Of a stretch of 37,265 nt of DNA, positions 9,359-16,323 are shown one piece after another; position 1 is the stretch's first letter; every line of letters starts with the position of its first letter. Source of the DNA: a bacterium (GTDB lineage Bacteria; Planctomycetota; SZUA-567). The stretch covers positions 1 to 37,265 of the forward strand of contig QKCJ01000046.1 of the NCBI GenBank assembly GCA_003245715.1, given 5' to 3'. The translations under genes were made by a program, and so were the position numbers. A model generated the notes under the pieces. That model was not told where the DNA came from. It worked only from the letters and a program-made list of their open reading frames with translations, and made no database searches.

Positions 9359-9375
9359 CACAATTAACAATTGTG
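9359..9375. repeat. 17-base perfect inverted repeat upstream of the TPR gene
   Basis: CACAATT and AATTGTG arms surround a three-base centre. The site lies about 63 bases before the TPR start codon and has no T-run, so it looks more like an operator or half of a promoter region than a terminator. A TTGACT hexamer lies just upstream on the minus strand, but no -10 box is found at the right distance. Confidence 0.3.
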
Positions 9376-9424
9376 TATAAATGAGGAAAAAAAGTCAAGC
9401 ACAGAACAGGACGATGGTGGGTAA

Positions 9425-10762
9425 TTATTTTTTACGCCTGCGTCTGCGCCTCTTACGGCTGTTCTTGCTCTTTACGCCATCGGGAGCCTTCTCTTCACGC
9501 AACTCCAGCGGAAGCTCTTTTTTCGGAGGGCTGACATGGCCGGACTTGTCAGGGTTAAGCTCATCAAAATCTTCAGACATATAACGACTTACAAGAGCCT
9601 CATCACCATCAAAGCCGATGGAGTAGTCCTGCAGTGATTCATCCCACAAACCAAGTTCAACCCCTCTGGCATGAATGGAAGCAACCGGACAGAGCGTCGC
9701 AGCCAACCGGAACTTATCCCAGGGTTTTGCAGTAATTGTGGCAGAAAGTTGAGCCGCATACGGTTTAAGCGCCTCACCGTCAGCACAAAGCACACAAACC
9801 AGCGCCCCGATAATCGCCTCGCCGACTGTATCCCGTTCAGCAACAAACGCTTCCCAGGATTGTGGCAAATTATTCAGATCATCAATCTCGTGCCAGTCCA
9901 GAGATGGCTCCTGCTCATACTCTTTAGGTGTATAATCACTGGCTTTAGCAAGCAACTTGATAGCCAGCGGAAGAATCTGTAACATCCGCGCCTTAGCCTT
10001 CTTGCCGATCTCCTCTTCCGGAAAAATTTCTGCAATCATATGCAGGGCAAGCTGTTGTGTCAAAAGATCTGACCCTGTGGCCGTTTCAGGCAAAGCAGTA
10101 CTGAATGAAGCTTTTTCAAGCGCCAGTTTCTTCCACTTATCCTCACCGGTAGTCACCCACGCCGCCGCCAGAAGACCGGCAACCAGCGGTTCACTCTGCC
10201 AGCTCCCGTCAACCAGCTCCTTATTATCATAAGGCAAGACAAAATCATCACTTGCGAGTTTACTGATCCAGCGCGAGGCTATATTTTTAACCTTGGCCTG
10301 ACTGTCCTGAAGAACTGTCGGGGTAGTAACAATACGCCAGGCGTAAAATGCCCAGGCAAGGTAAGCTCGGGCGTTGGTCTGCGGATAGAAACTCTTACCA
10401 TCTGAGGACAAACCGCAGAGGATTGCATTCTGCGGAGCGATTGTTGACAAGCGGATCGCTCCACCGATCAGACGGTCATAGACGCGCTCCTCTTTCGCCT
10501 CATCCGCAAAGCCTATCTCAAGACGCAGGGCGTAGCCGTCAAAAAGCAGCGCGTTATTGGTGATACAGTCATGTATTCCAGTATAACTACCGGTTGCATC
10601 AGGCTTTACATCTTTAACATCCTGTGCTGTAGGCAGTGACTTACGGGGGAATTCATCGGGCAGAGCCTTCAAGTCATAGCATATTCCAAGCTTGCGAAAC
10701 ATAAAGCTGCTTGAAATCACCTCAAGCACCTGCGGCACTTCCTCACCGATAAGTTCTGGCAT
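9425..10762 (-). CDS. Conserved-looking protein of unknown function, 445 residues
   Basis: I do not recognise this protein. It is soluble, without a signal peptide or membrane span. It is rich in helices with aromatic and Gly-rich turns (for example around TNARAYLAWAFYAWRIV and DGSWQSEPLVAGLLAAAWV), which recalls alpha/alpha-toroid folds of glycan-active enzymes; this is a weak inference. The C-terminus ends in a strongly basic tail of about ten Arg/Lys residues, which may bind nucleic acid or acidic surfaces. I chose the ATG at 10762, with AAGGA eight bases upstream, over a TTG two codons earlier. A near-consensus promoter lies about 50 bases upstream. The TPR gene follows after 128 bases. 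Confidence 0.65.
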   Translation of the reverse strand: MPELIGEEVPQVLEVISSSFMFRKLGICYDLKALPDEFPRKSLPTAQDVKDVKPDATGSYTGIHDCITNNALLFDGYALRLEIGFADEAKEERVYDRLIGGAIRLSTIAPQNAILCGLSSDGKSFYPQTNARAYLAWAFYAWRIVTTPTVLQDSQAKVKNIASRWISKLASDDFVLPYDNKELVDGSWQSEPLVAGLLAAAWVTTGEDKWKKLALEKASFSTALPETATGSDLLTQQLALHMIAEIFPEEEIGKKAKARMLQILPLAIKLLAKASDYTPKEYEQEPSLDWHEIDDLNNLPQSWEAFVAERDTVGEAIIGALVCVLCADGEALKPYAAQLSATITAKPWDKFRLAATLCPVASIHARGVELGLWDESLQDYSIGFDGDEALVSRYMSEDFDELNPDKSGHVSPPKKELPLELREEKAPDGVKSKNSRKRRRRRRKK

Positions 10763-10815
10763 AATCAAAATCCTTGGGATTACAAAAAGGTTTATTGCAT
10801 TTTTTTTATCTTCGT

Positions 10816-10844
10816 ATTATACTTATTTTCAATTGGAATGTAAA
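10816..10844 (-). promoter_or_regulatory. Strong sigma-70 promoter for the 445-residue gene
   Basis: On the minus strand TTTACA (10839-10844) and a perfect TATAAT (10816-10821) are 17 bases apart. The start codon at 10762 lies about 47 bases after the expected start of transcription. This AT-rich gap also has to drive the divergent FHA gene, for which I see no convincing promoter. Confidence 0.75.
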
Positions 10845-10897
10845 CACTGGGAATAAATTTAGCCAGATTACTCAATGGCTGAAAAACAGGTACAGAT

Positions 10898-11626
10898 ATG
10901 GCTTTTTTCAGAATGTTTGACTCAAACCGCGGCGTGCAGGATATTCAGATCCACGGCAAGCGCACCATTATCGGCAGAGAACCCGAATACGCCGACCTGA
11001 TTCTGGAAAAACCGGACGTCTCAAGAATGCACGCAATGCTGCTTGAACGTGACGGCAAGTTCATTATCAAGGACATGGACTCAAAAGGCGGAACTTTCGT
11101 CAACAAATCAGAAATATCTGAGATGGAACTGAAAAACCTGGATTCAATCCAGATTGGTCATTATGTTCTGGAATTTCATATCAGTTCTGATGAAAAAAAT
11201 AACCTCAAGACCGAAAACGCCAATGATGACCAGACCATTGTCGCCATTACAGAACGCTTCCGCCCTCTGCCCAAATCAATGGGACTAAACTGCCGCATGA
11301 TCCATATCAATCCTTCACGCATATTCAAGACCGGGGATACCGTAATCATCGGTAACGGCGGGATACTGATATACCCCCCAAGCGACCATTATTTCAACAA
11401 CGTCATTATGGAGCTTGAACTTATCTGGCCTAACGGCAACAAGAAAAACTTCTTTGGCGAGGTCGTGCATGACCTTTCGCACCTAGGCAAATTAGGAGTA
11501 AAGCTGCACAAGATCAAACCGGAGATCTACAACTACCTTATGCAGGTAGCAAAACGTGACAGCTGGACAATCCTGCAGAAGCATACTGACGGACCGCCAA
11601 CCGAGCTTGATGGTTTATCCAGTTAA
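10898..11626 (+). CDS. FHA-domain protein with a PilZ-like C-terminal domain
   Basis: This 242-residue cytoplasmic protein has an FHA domain at about residues 20-95, with the phosphothreonine-binding signature G25-R26, S42-R43-x-H45 and G65-T66-F67-V68-N69. A linker of about 30 residues leads to a second beta-rich domain (about 125-235). Its strand pattern, ending near L-G-V-K-L-H-K-I, resembles PilZ-type c-di-GMP-binding barrels, but the RxxxR and D/N-x-S-x-x-G ligand motifs are not visible, so c-di-GMP binding is doubtful. FHA domains read Ser/Thr kinase signals. It is the only plus-strand gene in this part, diverging from the 445-residue gene and converging on the thioesterase gene with 15 bases between stops. 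Confidence 0.8.
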   Translation: MAFFRMFDSNRGVQDIQIHGKRTIIGREPEYADLILEKPDVSRMHAMLLERDGKFIIKDMDSKGGTFVNKSEISEMELKNLDSIQIGHYVLEFHISSDEKNNLKTENANDDQTIVAITERFRPLPKSMGLNCRMIHINPSRIFKTGDTVIIGNGGILIYPPSDHYFNNVIMELELIWPNGNKKNFFGEVVHDLSHLGKLGVKLHKIKPEIYNYLMQVAKRDSWTILQKHTDGPPTELDGLSS

Positions 11627-11641
11627 AACGCGACCACCTTA

Positions 11642-11998
11642 TTATTCAACAATCGGCTTTTTCCTGCCATTCTCATCAACACTCACAAATGAGATAGTAG
11701 TTGTAAACACCAGATCTTCCTTCGTCTCACCCGGAGGGGCGGCATAAACCTCAACATCAAAAGAAGCCGAAGTATTTCCCTTCTTCCTGAGTGTTGTGGA
11801 AAAACGCATTATCGCCCCCAACGGAACAGCCTTTTTAAATACCGCCGTCTCAAACGCAATAGTGACAAACTTGCAGCGCGGAAACTCCCGCATCGCAGCA
11901 AGCCAGGCGTTTTCATCAACCCACAAAAGCATCTGTCCGCCAAAAAGAAAACCGTTCTGATTGAGATGCTCCGGTCTAACTACGGTAAATGTATCCAT
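11642..11998 (-). CDS. Hotdog-fold acyl-CoA thioesterase
   Basis: This 118-residue protein matches the single-domain YciA-like thioesterases that hydrolyse acyl-CoA to free acid and CoA. The N-terminal signature H-L-N-Q-N-G-x-L-F-G-G-Q with W-V-D-E shortly after is the hotdog active-site region (Asn and Asp/Glu). The later F-x-x-x-V-x-L-G strand is also typical. I chose the ATG at 11998, preceded by GGGGG about six bases upstream; a TTG four codons further up would sit inside that ribosome-binding site. It lies 43 bases after ispH and is probably cotranscribed with it. The acyl chain preference is unknown. Confidence 0.85.
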   Translation of the reverse strand: MDTFTVVRPEHLNQNGFLFGGQMLLWVDENAWLAAMREFPRCKFVTIAFETAVFKKAVPLGAIMRFSTTLRKKGNTSASFDVEVYAAPPGETKEDLVFTTTISFVSVDENGRKKPIVE

Positions 11999-12041
11999 AA
12001 TATCCCCCAATCCGTTTTATAACATTTGAACCAAACAATGC

Positions 12042-12872
12042 CTACAACTTTTCAAGAAAGCGTTTAACCTCATCAATTATCCAGCCCGGAGTGCTCGCTC
12101 CAGCCGTAAGCGCAACCTCATCAAAAGAGGAAAAATCTTTCGCCTTAAGCTCAGAAGCCTGCTCAACATGAAAAGTCCTCGCCCCACGCTCCCGGCAGAT
12201 CTGCGCCAGTCGGCAGGTATTGGCCGAATGCGCCCCGCCAACCACAACCACCGCCCTGTAATTTCCGGCAAGCACACTCGCTTCCTCCTGACGACGGCTC
12301 GTCGCGCTGCAGATTGAGTGATAAACCACGCAACCGGCAAAATGCTCACGCAGCTGATCGGCTATTGCCGTATACAAATCAGCCTTGAAAGTAGTCTGCG
12401 CAATCAGGGAAAAGTTATCATCAGGGATTTCAAGCGCTGCCGCCTCAGCAAGTGAAGAGACTATATCCACCTTCCCTTCAGCCTGCCCCGCCAGTCCCAC
12501 AACCTCCGGATGCTCACGGTCGCCGACAATTATTATCCTGCGCCCCGCAGCATAATCACGGGCTATAATCTTCTGGCTCGCCCGCACATGAGGACAGGTC
12601 GCATCAACAACAACCAGCCCCCGCTCCTCGACCTTGCCGATAACCTCAGGAGCAACCCCATGCGCCCGGATGACCACAACCCCGCTTTGGGGAATATCCT
12701 CTATTTCCTGTACGCCGTTGGCAGCCAGATATTCAGCGACCTGATGATTATGGATAAGCGGCCCCAGAGTATAAACCGGCTGTGAACAATCCGCTGCCGC
12801 CTCAAGCGCCATATCAACCGCCCTCTTGACCCCCATGCAAAAACCCGCCGTCTTTGCCACAACAACCTTCAT
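12042..12872 (-). CDS. ispH: 4-hydroxy-3-methylbut-2-enyl diphosphate reductase
   Basis: IspH reduces HMBPP to IPP and DMAPP in the last step of the MEP isoprenoid pathway, using a [4Fe-4S] cluster. All key residues are visible: cluster ligands C12, C93 and C188, substrate-binding H41, H71 and H121, E123 in R-E-H-P-E, T160 and the S216-x-N218 pair. The length of 276 residues is normal. The start is one of two adjacent ATGs (12875 or 12872) with GGAG just upstream. The larger frame extends upstream through the terminator region and is not used. The gene follows trxA, but a terminator-like hairpin lies in its leader. The thioesterase gene follows. Confidence 0.95.
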   Translation of the reverse strand: MKVVVAKTAGFCMGVKRAVDMALEAAADCSQPVYTLGPLIHNHQVAEYLAANGVQEIEDIPQSGVVVIRAHGVAPEVIGKVEERGLVVVDATCPHVRASQKIIARDYAAGRRIIIVGDREHPEVVGLAGQAEGKVDIVSSLAEAAALEIPDDNFSLIAQTTFKADLYTAIADQLREHFAGCVVYHSICSATSRRQEEASVLAGNYRAVVVVGGAHSANTCRLAQICRERGARTFHVEQASELKAKDFSSFDEVALTAGASTPGWIIDEVKRFLEKL

Positions 12873-12889
12873 CATCAAACTCCACAGGC

Positions 12890-12932
12890 AAAAAAAATAA
12901 TCAGCCACCACCCGCGAAAGGGAGTGACTGAT
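12890..12932 (-). terminator. Terminator-like hairpin between trxA and ispH
   Basis: On the minus strand ATCAGTCACT pairs, with a few G-U pairs, with GGTGGCTGAT, and CCC pairs with GGG around a TTTCGC loop. The sequence then runs ATTATTTTTTTT. It follows the trxA stop (12958) and ends only about 15 bases before the ispH start. No separate ispH promoter is visible after it, so ispH either depends on read-through or the hairpin works as an attenuator. Confidence 0.7.
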
Positions 12933-12957
12933 CGTTATCACCGGTTAATCAATTCTT

Positions 12958-13275
12958 CTACTTGTTCTTTTCAAGCTCAGCAATGATCGCATCCTCGGAT
13001 TGAGCGCCAATCATCCGGCCGACTTCCTTACCGTCTTTAAAGAAAACAAAGGTAGGAATGCTCTGCACACCATTCTGCGCAGCGGCCTGATTATGGTCAT
13101 CAACATTGATCTTACAGACTGTCGCATAGTCAACCTTGCCGCCGATAGCTTCAACCACCGGAGTCATCATCTGACACGGCCCGCACCAGGGAGCCCAGAA
13201 GTCAACCATAACCAGCCCTGACTTGACCGTCACATCGAAATCTGAGTCGGTAATCTCTTTAACATTTTCACTCAT
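12958..13275 (-). CDS. trxA: Thioredoxin
   Basis: This 105-residue protein has the classical thioredoxin layout: the W-C-G-P-C redox site with C31 and C34 in F-W-A-P-W-C-G-P-C, and the cis-proline P74 in S-I-P-T-F. It reduces protein disulfides in the cytosol. I chose the ATG at 13275, with AAAGGA about eight bases upstream; the longer frame adds 17 unrelated residues. It is followed by a terminator-like hairpin and then ispH. IspH-type Fe-S enzymes need reductants, but flavodoxin/ferredoxin is the usual donor, so the adjacency is not proof of a link. Confidence 0.95.
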   Translation of the reverse strand: MSENVKEITDSDFDVTVKSGLVMVDFWAPWCGPCQMMTPVVEAIGGKVDYATVCKINVDDHNQAAAQNGVQSIPTFVFFKDGKEVGRMIGAQSEDAIIAELEKNK

Positions 13276-13389
13276 AATATAAATCCTTTTTAAGGTTAAA
13301 AAACAAGATCGGCAATCAAGCAACACATTTATCAGTATTGCATTAAATCAGAAAAACGCAACCTATTTGTGGCAATTAGTCCGTTTTTT

Positions 13390-15051
13390 TTATTCCGGCT
13401 GCAAAACCGCAGAAGCATATTCAGAGAGAAGCTCGCGGTTGATCTTGGCGTTATGCCGTATATCAACCGGAAAGTTATCATAAAACAGAACATCTTTTAT
13501 TTTATCCGTAATCTTGTTTTGCGCGGCAATCGCCAGCAATTGCTCTTTGAGAATATTTTTATCATTACCGCTCATGGTAATATCAAGCGGCTCAATCATG
13601 ATAACCGCCCGCTGTTTTGGCCTCTGACCAACCCCGACCAGCGCACTGCGCCTGACCCCCGGATGCTTATTGAAAAACGCCTCGCAGCAGACTGAATACA
13701 GAATCCTGCCGCCAGTCTCAACCCGGTGCGCCTTACGCCCGCAGAACCAGACCCGCCCCTCTTCATCAATATAACCAAGATCACCGATGCGGTGCCGAAC
13801 CTGATCGCCATCCTTAATCTTGGCCATGCGGGTATGCTCAGGCAGATTATAATAACAATTGGTAACATTCCTGCCCTTGACGGTTATCTCGCCAATCTCA
13901 CCCTGCTTAAGCACCAGCCGCTCATCCCACTGGCTTATGGCGTCATCAGTCAGTTTTATTATCCTGACCTCAACCTGATCAACCGGACGCCCCACGCAAT
14001 ACCCCTTACCCTCTTCAGTAAGCGCCGCCGTCTCAAGAAGTATTTCATTACCGGTTATATTACACGCCGGCAAACTCTCAGTCGCGCCATAGGGGGTATG
14101 CGTCTGCGCCCCCGGAGCAAGAACATATTTAAGCAGATTACGGTGCGTCTTGGGAGGAACTGGCGCGCCAGCCATCAGAACCTTGCGCAGGCTCGGCAGC
14201 TTGATCGAATTCTCAACGCAGTACGCACTCACCCTGCCCCACAACGCCGGAGAGCCGAAGGAAAAGGTGCAGCCCTGATTGCGGATAGCTTCAATAATGC
14301 GTTTGGGATTAACCTGCGCCGGACGCGTCGGGTCCATATCCGGAATAACCGCCGTCATGCCAAGGCCAACCGAGAAGAGCGCAAAAAGCGGAAACGTCGG
14401 CAGGTCAATATCATCCTTGCCGATATCATAGGTCTTGGCTATCAGCCTGCACTGCTCGGCAAACATGCCATGTTCATACTCAACACCCTTCGCCGGGCCA
14501 GTACTGCCGGTAGTAAACAGTATCGCCGCCAATTCCTGAGCGCCAGTATCCTCAATCTGAAACGGCATACCTGGCGCACGCATATCATCAAGCGTCTTAC
14601 CACCCCAGAAATAACGCCTTCCGGCGGTTACATTATATTGAACAGATTTGAAGTACCAAGGCTGAAGTGTGCGGATAACATGCGCAAGCGGAATACCAAC
14701 CATCGCCTTGGGCGCCGCAGCTCTGATGCAGTGCAGAAGACGTTTCACCCCCATCCCCGGATCAATCAGAACCGGCACCGCTCCCGCCTTGAACAAACCG
14801 AAGATCACCGCAAAAAAATCAAGCCCCGGACGCAGCATTACAAGTGTACGCACCCCGCGACCGATTCCGTAACCGCGAAAACCGTGCGCGTAAGAATCAC
14901 TCATCCGGTCAAGCTGATTGAAAGTAAGGTGGGTATAGCTGACCAGCCCGTCATTGGTACGCGAATGCGGATAAACAACAGCCCGCTTGTCAGGCATTTC
15001 CTTCGCCCGCTGCCTGAGCTGAAAACCGATATTGCAGATTTCATCTTCCAT
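13390..15051 (-). CDS. OleC-like AMP-dependent fatty acid ligase / beta-lactone synthetase
   Basis: This 553-residue protein belongs to the ANL superfamily of adenylating enzymes. The phosphate loop T-T-G-S-T-G-P-A-K-G lies at 180-189, the P-Y-G-A-T-E motif follows mid-chain, the G-D-L-G hinge region lies in the last third, and the catalytic lysine is K536 in R-H-N-A-K. The stretch F-P-L-F-A-L-F followed by G-M-T-A-V-I-P-D-M-D-P-T-R-P-A (about 220-244) is, to my knowledge, diagnostic of OleC, which turns beta-hydroxy acids into beta-lactones in long-chain olefin biosynthesis. No OleA, OleB or OleD is encoded here. It lies 60 bases after gspF, on the same strand and without a clear terminator between. 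A plain fatty acyl-CoA ligase role remains possible. Confidence 0.85.
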   Translation of the reverse strand: MEDEICNIGFQLRQRAKEMPDKRAVVYPHSRTNDGLVSYTHLTFNQLDRMSDSYAHGFRGYGIGRGVRTLVMLRPGLDFFAVIFGLFKAGAVPVLIDPGMGVKRLLHCIRAAAPKAMVGIPLAHVIRTLQPWYFKSVQYNVTAGRRYFWGGKTLDDMRAPGMPFQIEDTGAQELAAILFTTGSTGPAKGVEYEHGMFAEQCRLIAKTYDIGKDDIDLPTFPLFALFSVGLGMTAVIPDMDPTRPAQVNPKRIIEAIRNQGCTFSFGSPALWGRVSAYCVENSIKLPSLRKVLMAGAPVPPKTHRNLLKYVLAPGAQTHTPYGATESLPACNITGNEILLETAALTEEGKGYCVGRPVDQVEVRIIKLTDDAISQWDERLVLKQGEIGEITVKGRNVTNCYYNLPEHTRMAKIKDGDQVRHRIGDLGYIDEEGRVWFCGRKAHRVETGGRILYSVCCEAFFNKHPGVRRSALVGVGQRPKQRAVIMIEPLDITMSGNDKNILKEQLLAIAAQNKITDKIKDVLFYDNFPVDIRHNAKINRELLSEYASAVLQPE

Positions 15052-15111
15052 TGATAATTAGTCCATTTCCCGGATACCGGCAAGTCAGCACTTCGCAATT
15101 AAAGCAGAATT

Positions 15112-16323
15112 TTAAACCGCCTGACTCGCCGACATAATTGCCATCATAATACCAACAACAATAAAACCGATAAACGTACCGAGAATAACAATAATCGCCG
15201 GCTCAAGCATACTAATGAGCATTGAGGTGGATTTCTCAACCTTGTCCTCAAAACGGTCAGCGATCTTCCCCATCATCATCGCCAACTCCCCAGACTCCTC
15301 CCCCATTGAGATCATCCGCGCCGCCATCTCCGGAAAAGCCCTGCTCCCAGAAAGCGCCCGTCCAACGGGCCGTCCCGCCTGCACCTCACGATACAAATGT
15401 TTTAAAAGCCGCGCCATCGGCTCATTACCGGCAGACGTTATCGCAATCGAGATCGACTGCAGAATCGGCACCTGCCCCTCAAGAAGAGTAGACATCATCC
15501 GACAGAATTTTGTAGTTTCAGCCTGCCGTACAAGCTCACCGGCAACCGGCAACGCCAGAATCTTTCGACCAATAAACAGACGCCCCTTCTCGGTACGGGA
15601 GACTATTTTATAGATTACCGCAATTAATACAAGGCCAAGGATAATCAGCCACCAGTAGCTGATAAAAAAATTACTCATCCCCAAGACCAACCGCGTAACC
15701 ACCGGCAGTTCATTCTCGCTCTCAAAGAGCCGCTTGAACTTCGGGATCACCCAGGTCATCATCGTAACAACCGCAATCAGCGAGACAAAGAGCAGGATAC
15801 TCGGATATATCATCGCACCGATTATCGTCCCGCGCAACTTCTGCTTCTTCTGCATATATTCAGCCAGCCGCCCGAGAATAACCCCCAGAGTACCCGACGC
15901 CTCACCGCCGCGCACCATACTCACATAATAATCATCAAAGACATCATCATGCTCCTCCAGCGCTTCACTAAAGGACTTTCCCTGATTGACGCTCTCGACG
16001 ATATCACTGAGAATAACCTTGAATTTGGGGTGTGTGCATAACTCCGCCTGCACCCGCAGAGTCCGCTCCAGCGGCATGCCTGCCTGCAGGAGGGTATCAG
16101 TCTCAGAGGTAAAATCCATCAGATCAGACAGACCAACGCGACTGAAAAGATTACTGACATCGGCAGACAACACCGCGCCTGTAGCTGATACAGATTCGAC
16201 CTTGATTACAGTCTTGCCCTGCCCCTGCAGCCTTATTACCGCCTTGCCACGGTCAGGCGCCTCAATAACCCCGCTCTCGCTTGAGCCGTCAGGATTGCAG
16301 ACAATATAATCAAAGGAAGGCAT
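15112..16323 (-). CDS. gspF: Type II secretion inner-membrane platform protein GspF
   Basis: This 403-residue protein has two repeats of the T2SSF domain, beginning near M-D-F-T-S-E-T-D-T-L-L-Q-A-G-M-P-L-E and again at T-K-F-C-R-M-M-S-T-L-L-E-G. Three membrane spans are visible, at about 170-192, 222-243 and 373-397. GspF is the polytopic platform protein on which the GspE ATPase acts to push the pseudopilus. The start ATG directly abuts the gspE stop, so the two are translationally coupled. It is the last secretion gene of the cluster. Confidence 0.93.
   Translation of the reverse strand: MPSFDYIVCNPDGSSESGVIEAPDRGKAVIRLQGQGKTVIKVESVSATGAVLSADVSNLFSRVGLSDLMDFTSETDTLLQAGMPLERTLRVQAELCTHPKFKVILSDIVESVNQGKSFSEALEEHDDVFDDYYVSMVRGGEASGTLGVILGRLAEYMQKKQKLRGTIIGAMIYPSILLFVSLIAVVTMMTWVIPKFKRLFESENELPVVTRLVLGMSNFFISYWWLIILGLVLIAVIYKIVSRTEKGRLFIGRKILALPVAGELVRQAETTKFCRMMSTLLEGQVPILQSISIAITSAGNEPMARLLKHLYREVQAGRPVGRALSGSRAFPEMAARMISMGEESGELAMMMGKIADRFEDKVEKSTSMLISMLEPAIIVILGTFIGFIVVGIMMAIMSASQAV

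Noticed and set aside
12873..12941. N-terminal extension of IspH by 23 residues
   Set aside because: The extension would cover the terminator region and has no ribosome-binding site, while GGAG precedes the internal ATG pair.
13390..15051. An OleABCD olefin cluster
   Set aside because: Only the OleC-like enzyme is present in the window; the thioesterase and thioredoxin are not OleB or OleA.
13726..15054. Long plus-strand frame of 442 codons opposite the OleC-like gene
   Set aside because: It is the antisense shadow of a gene with a full set of ANL motifs, and its translation has no recognisable domain and a skewed Arg/Asn/Ile/His composition.
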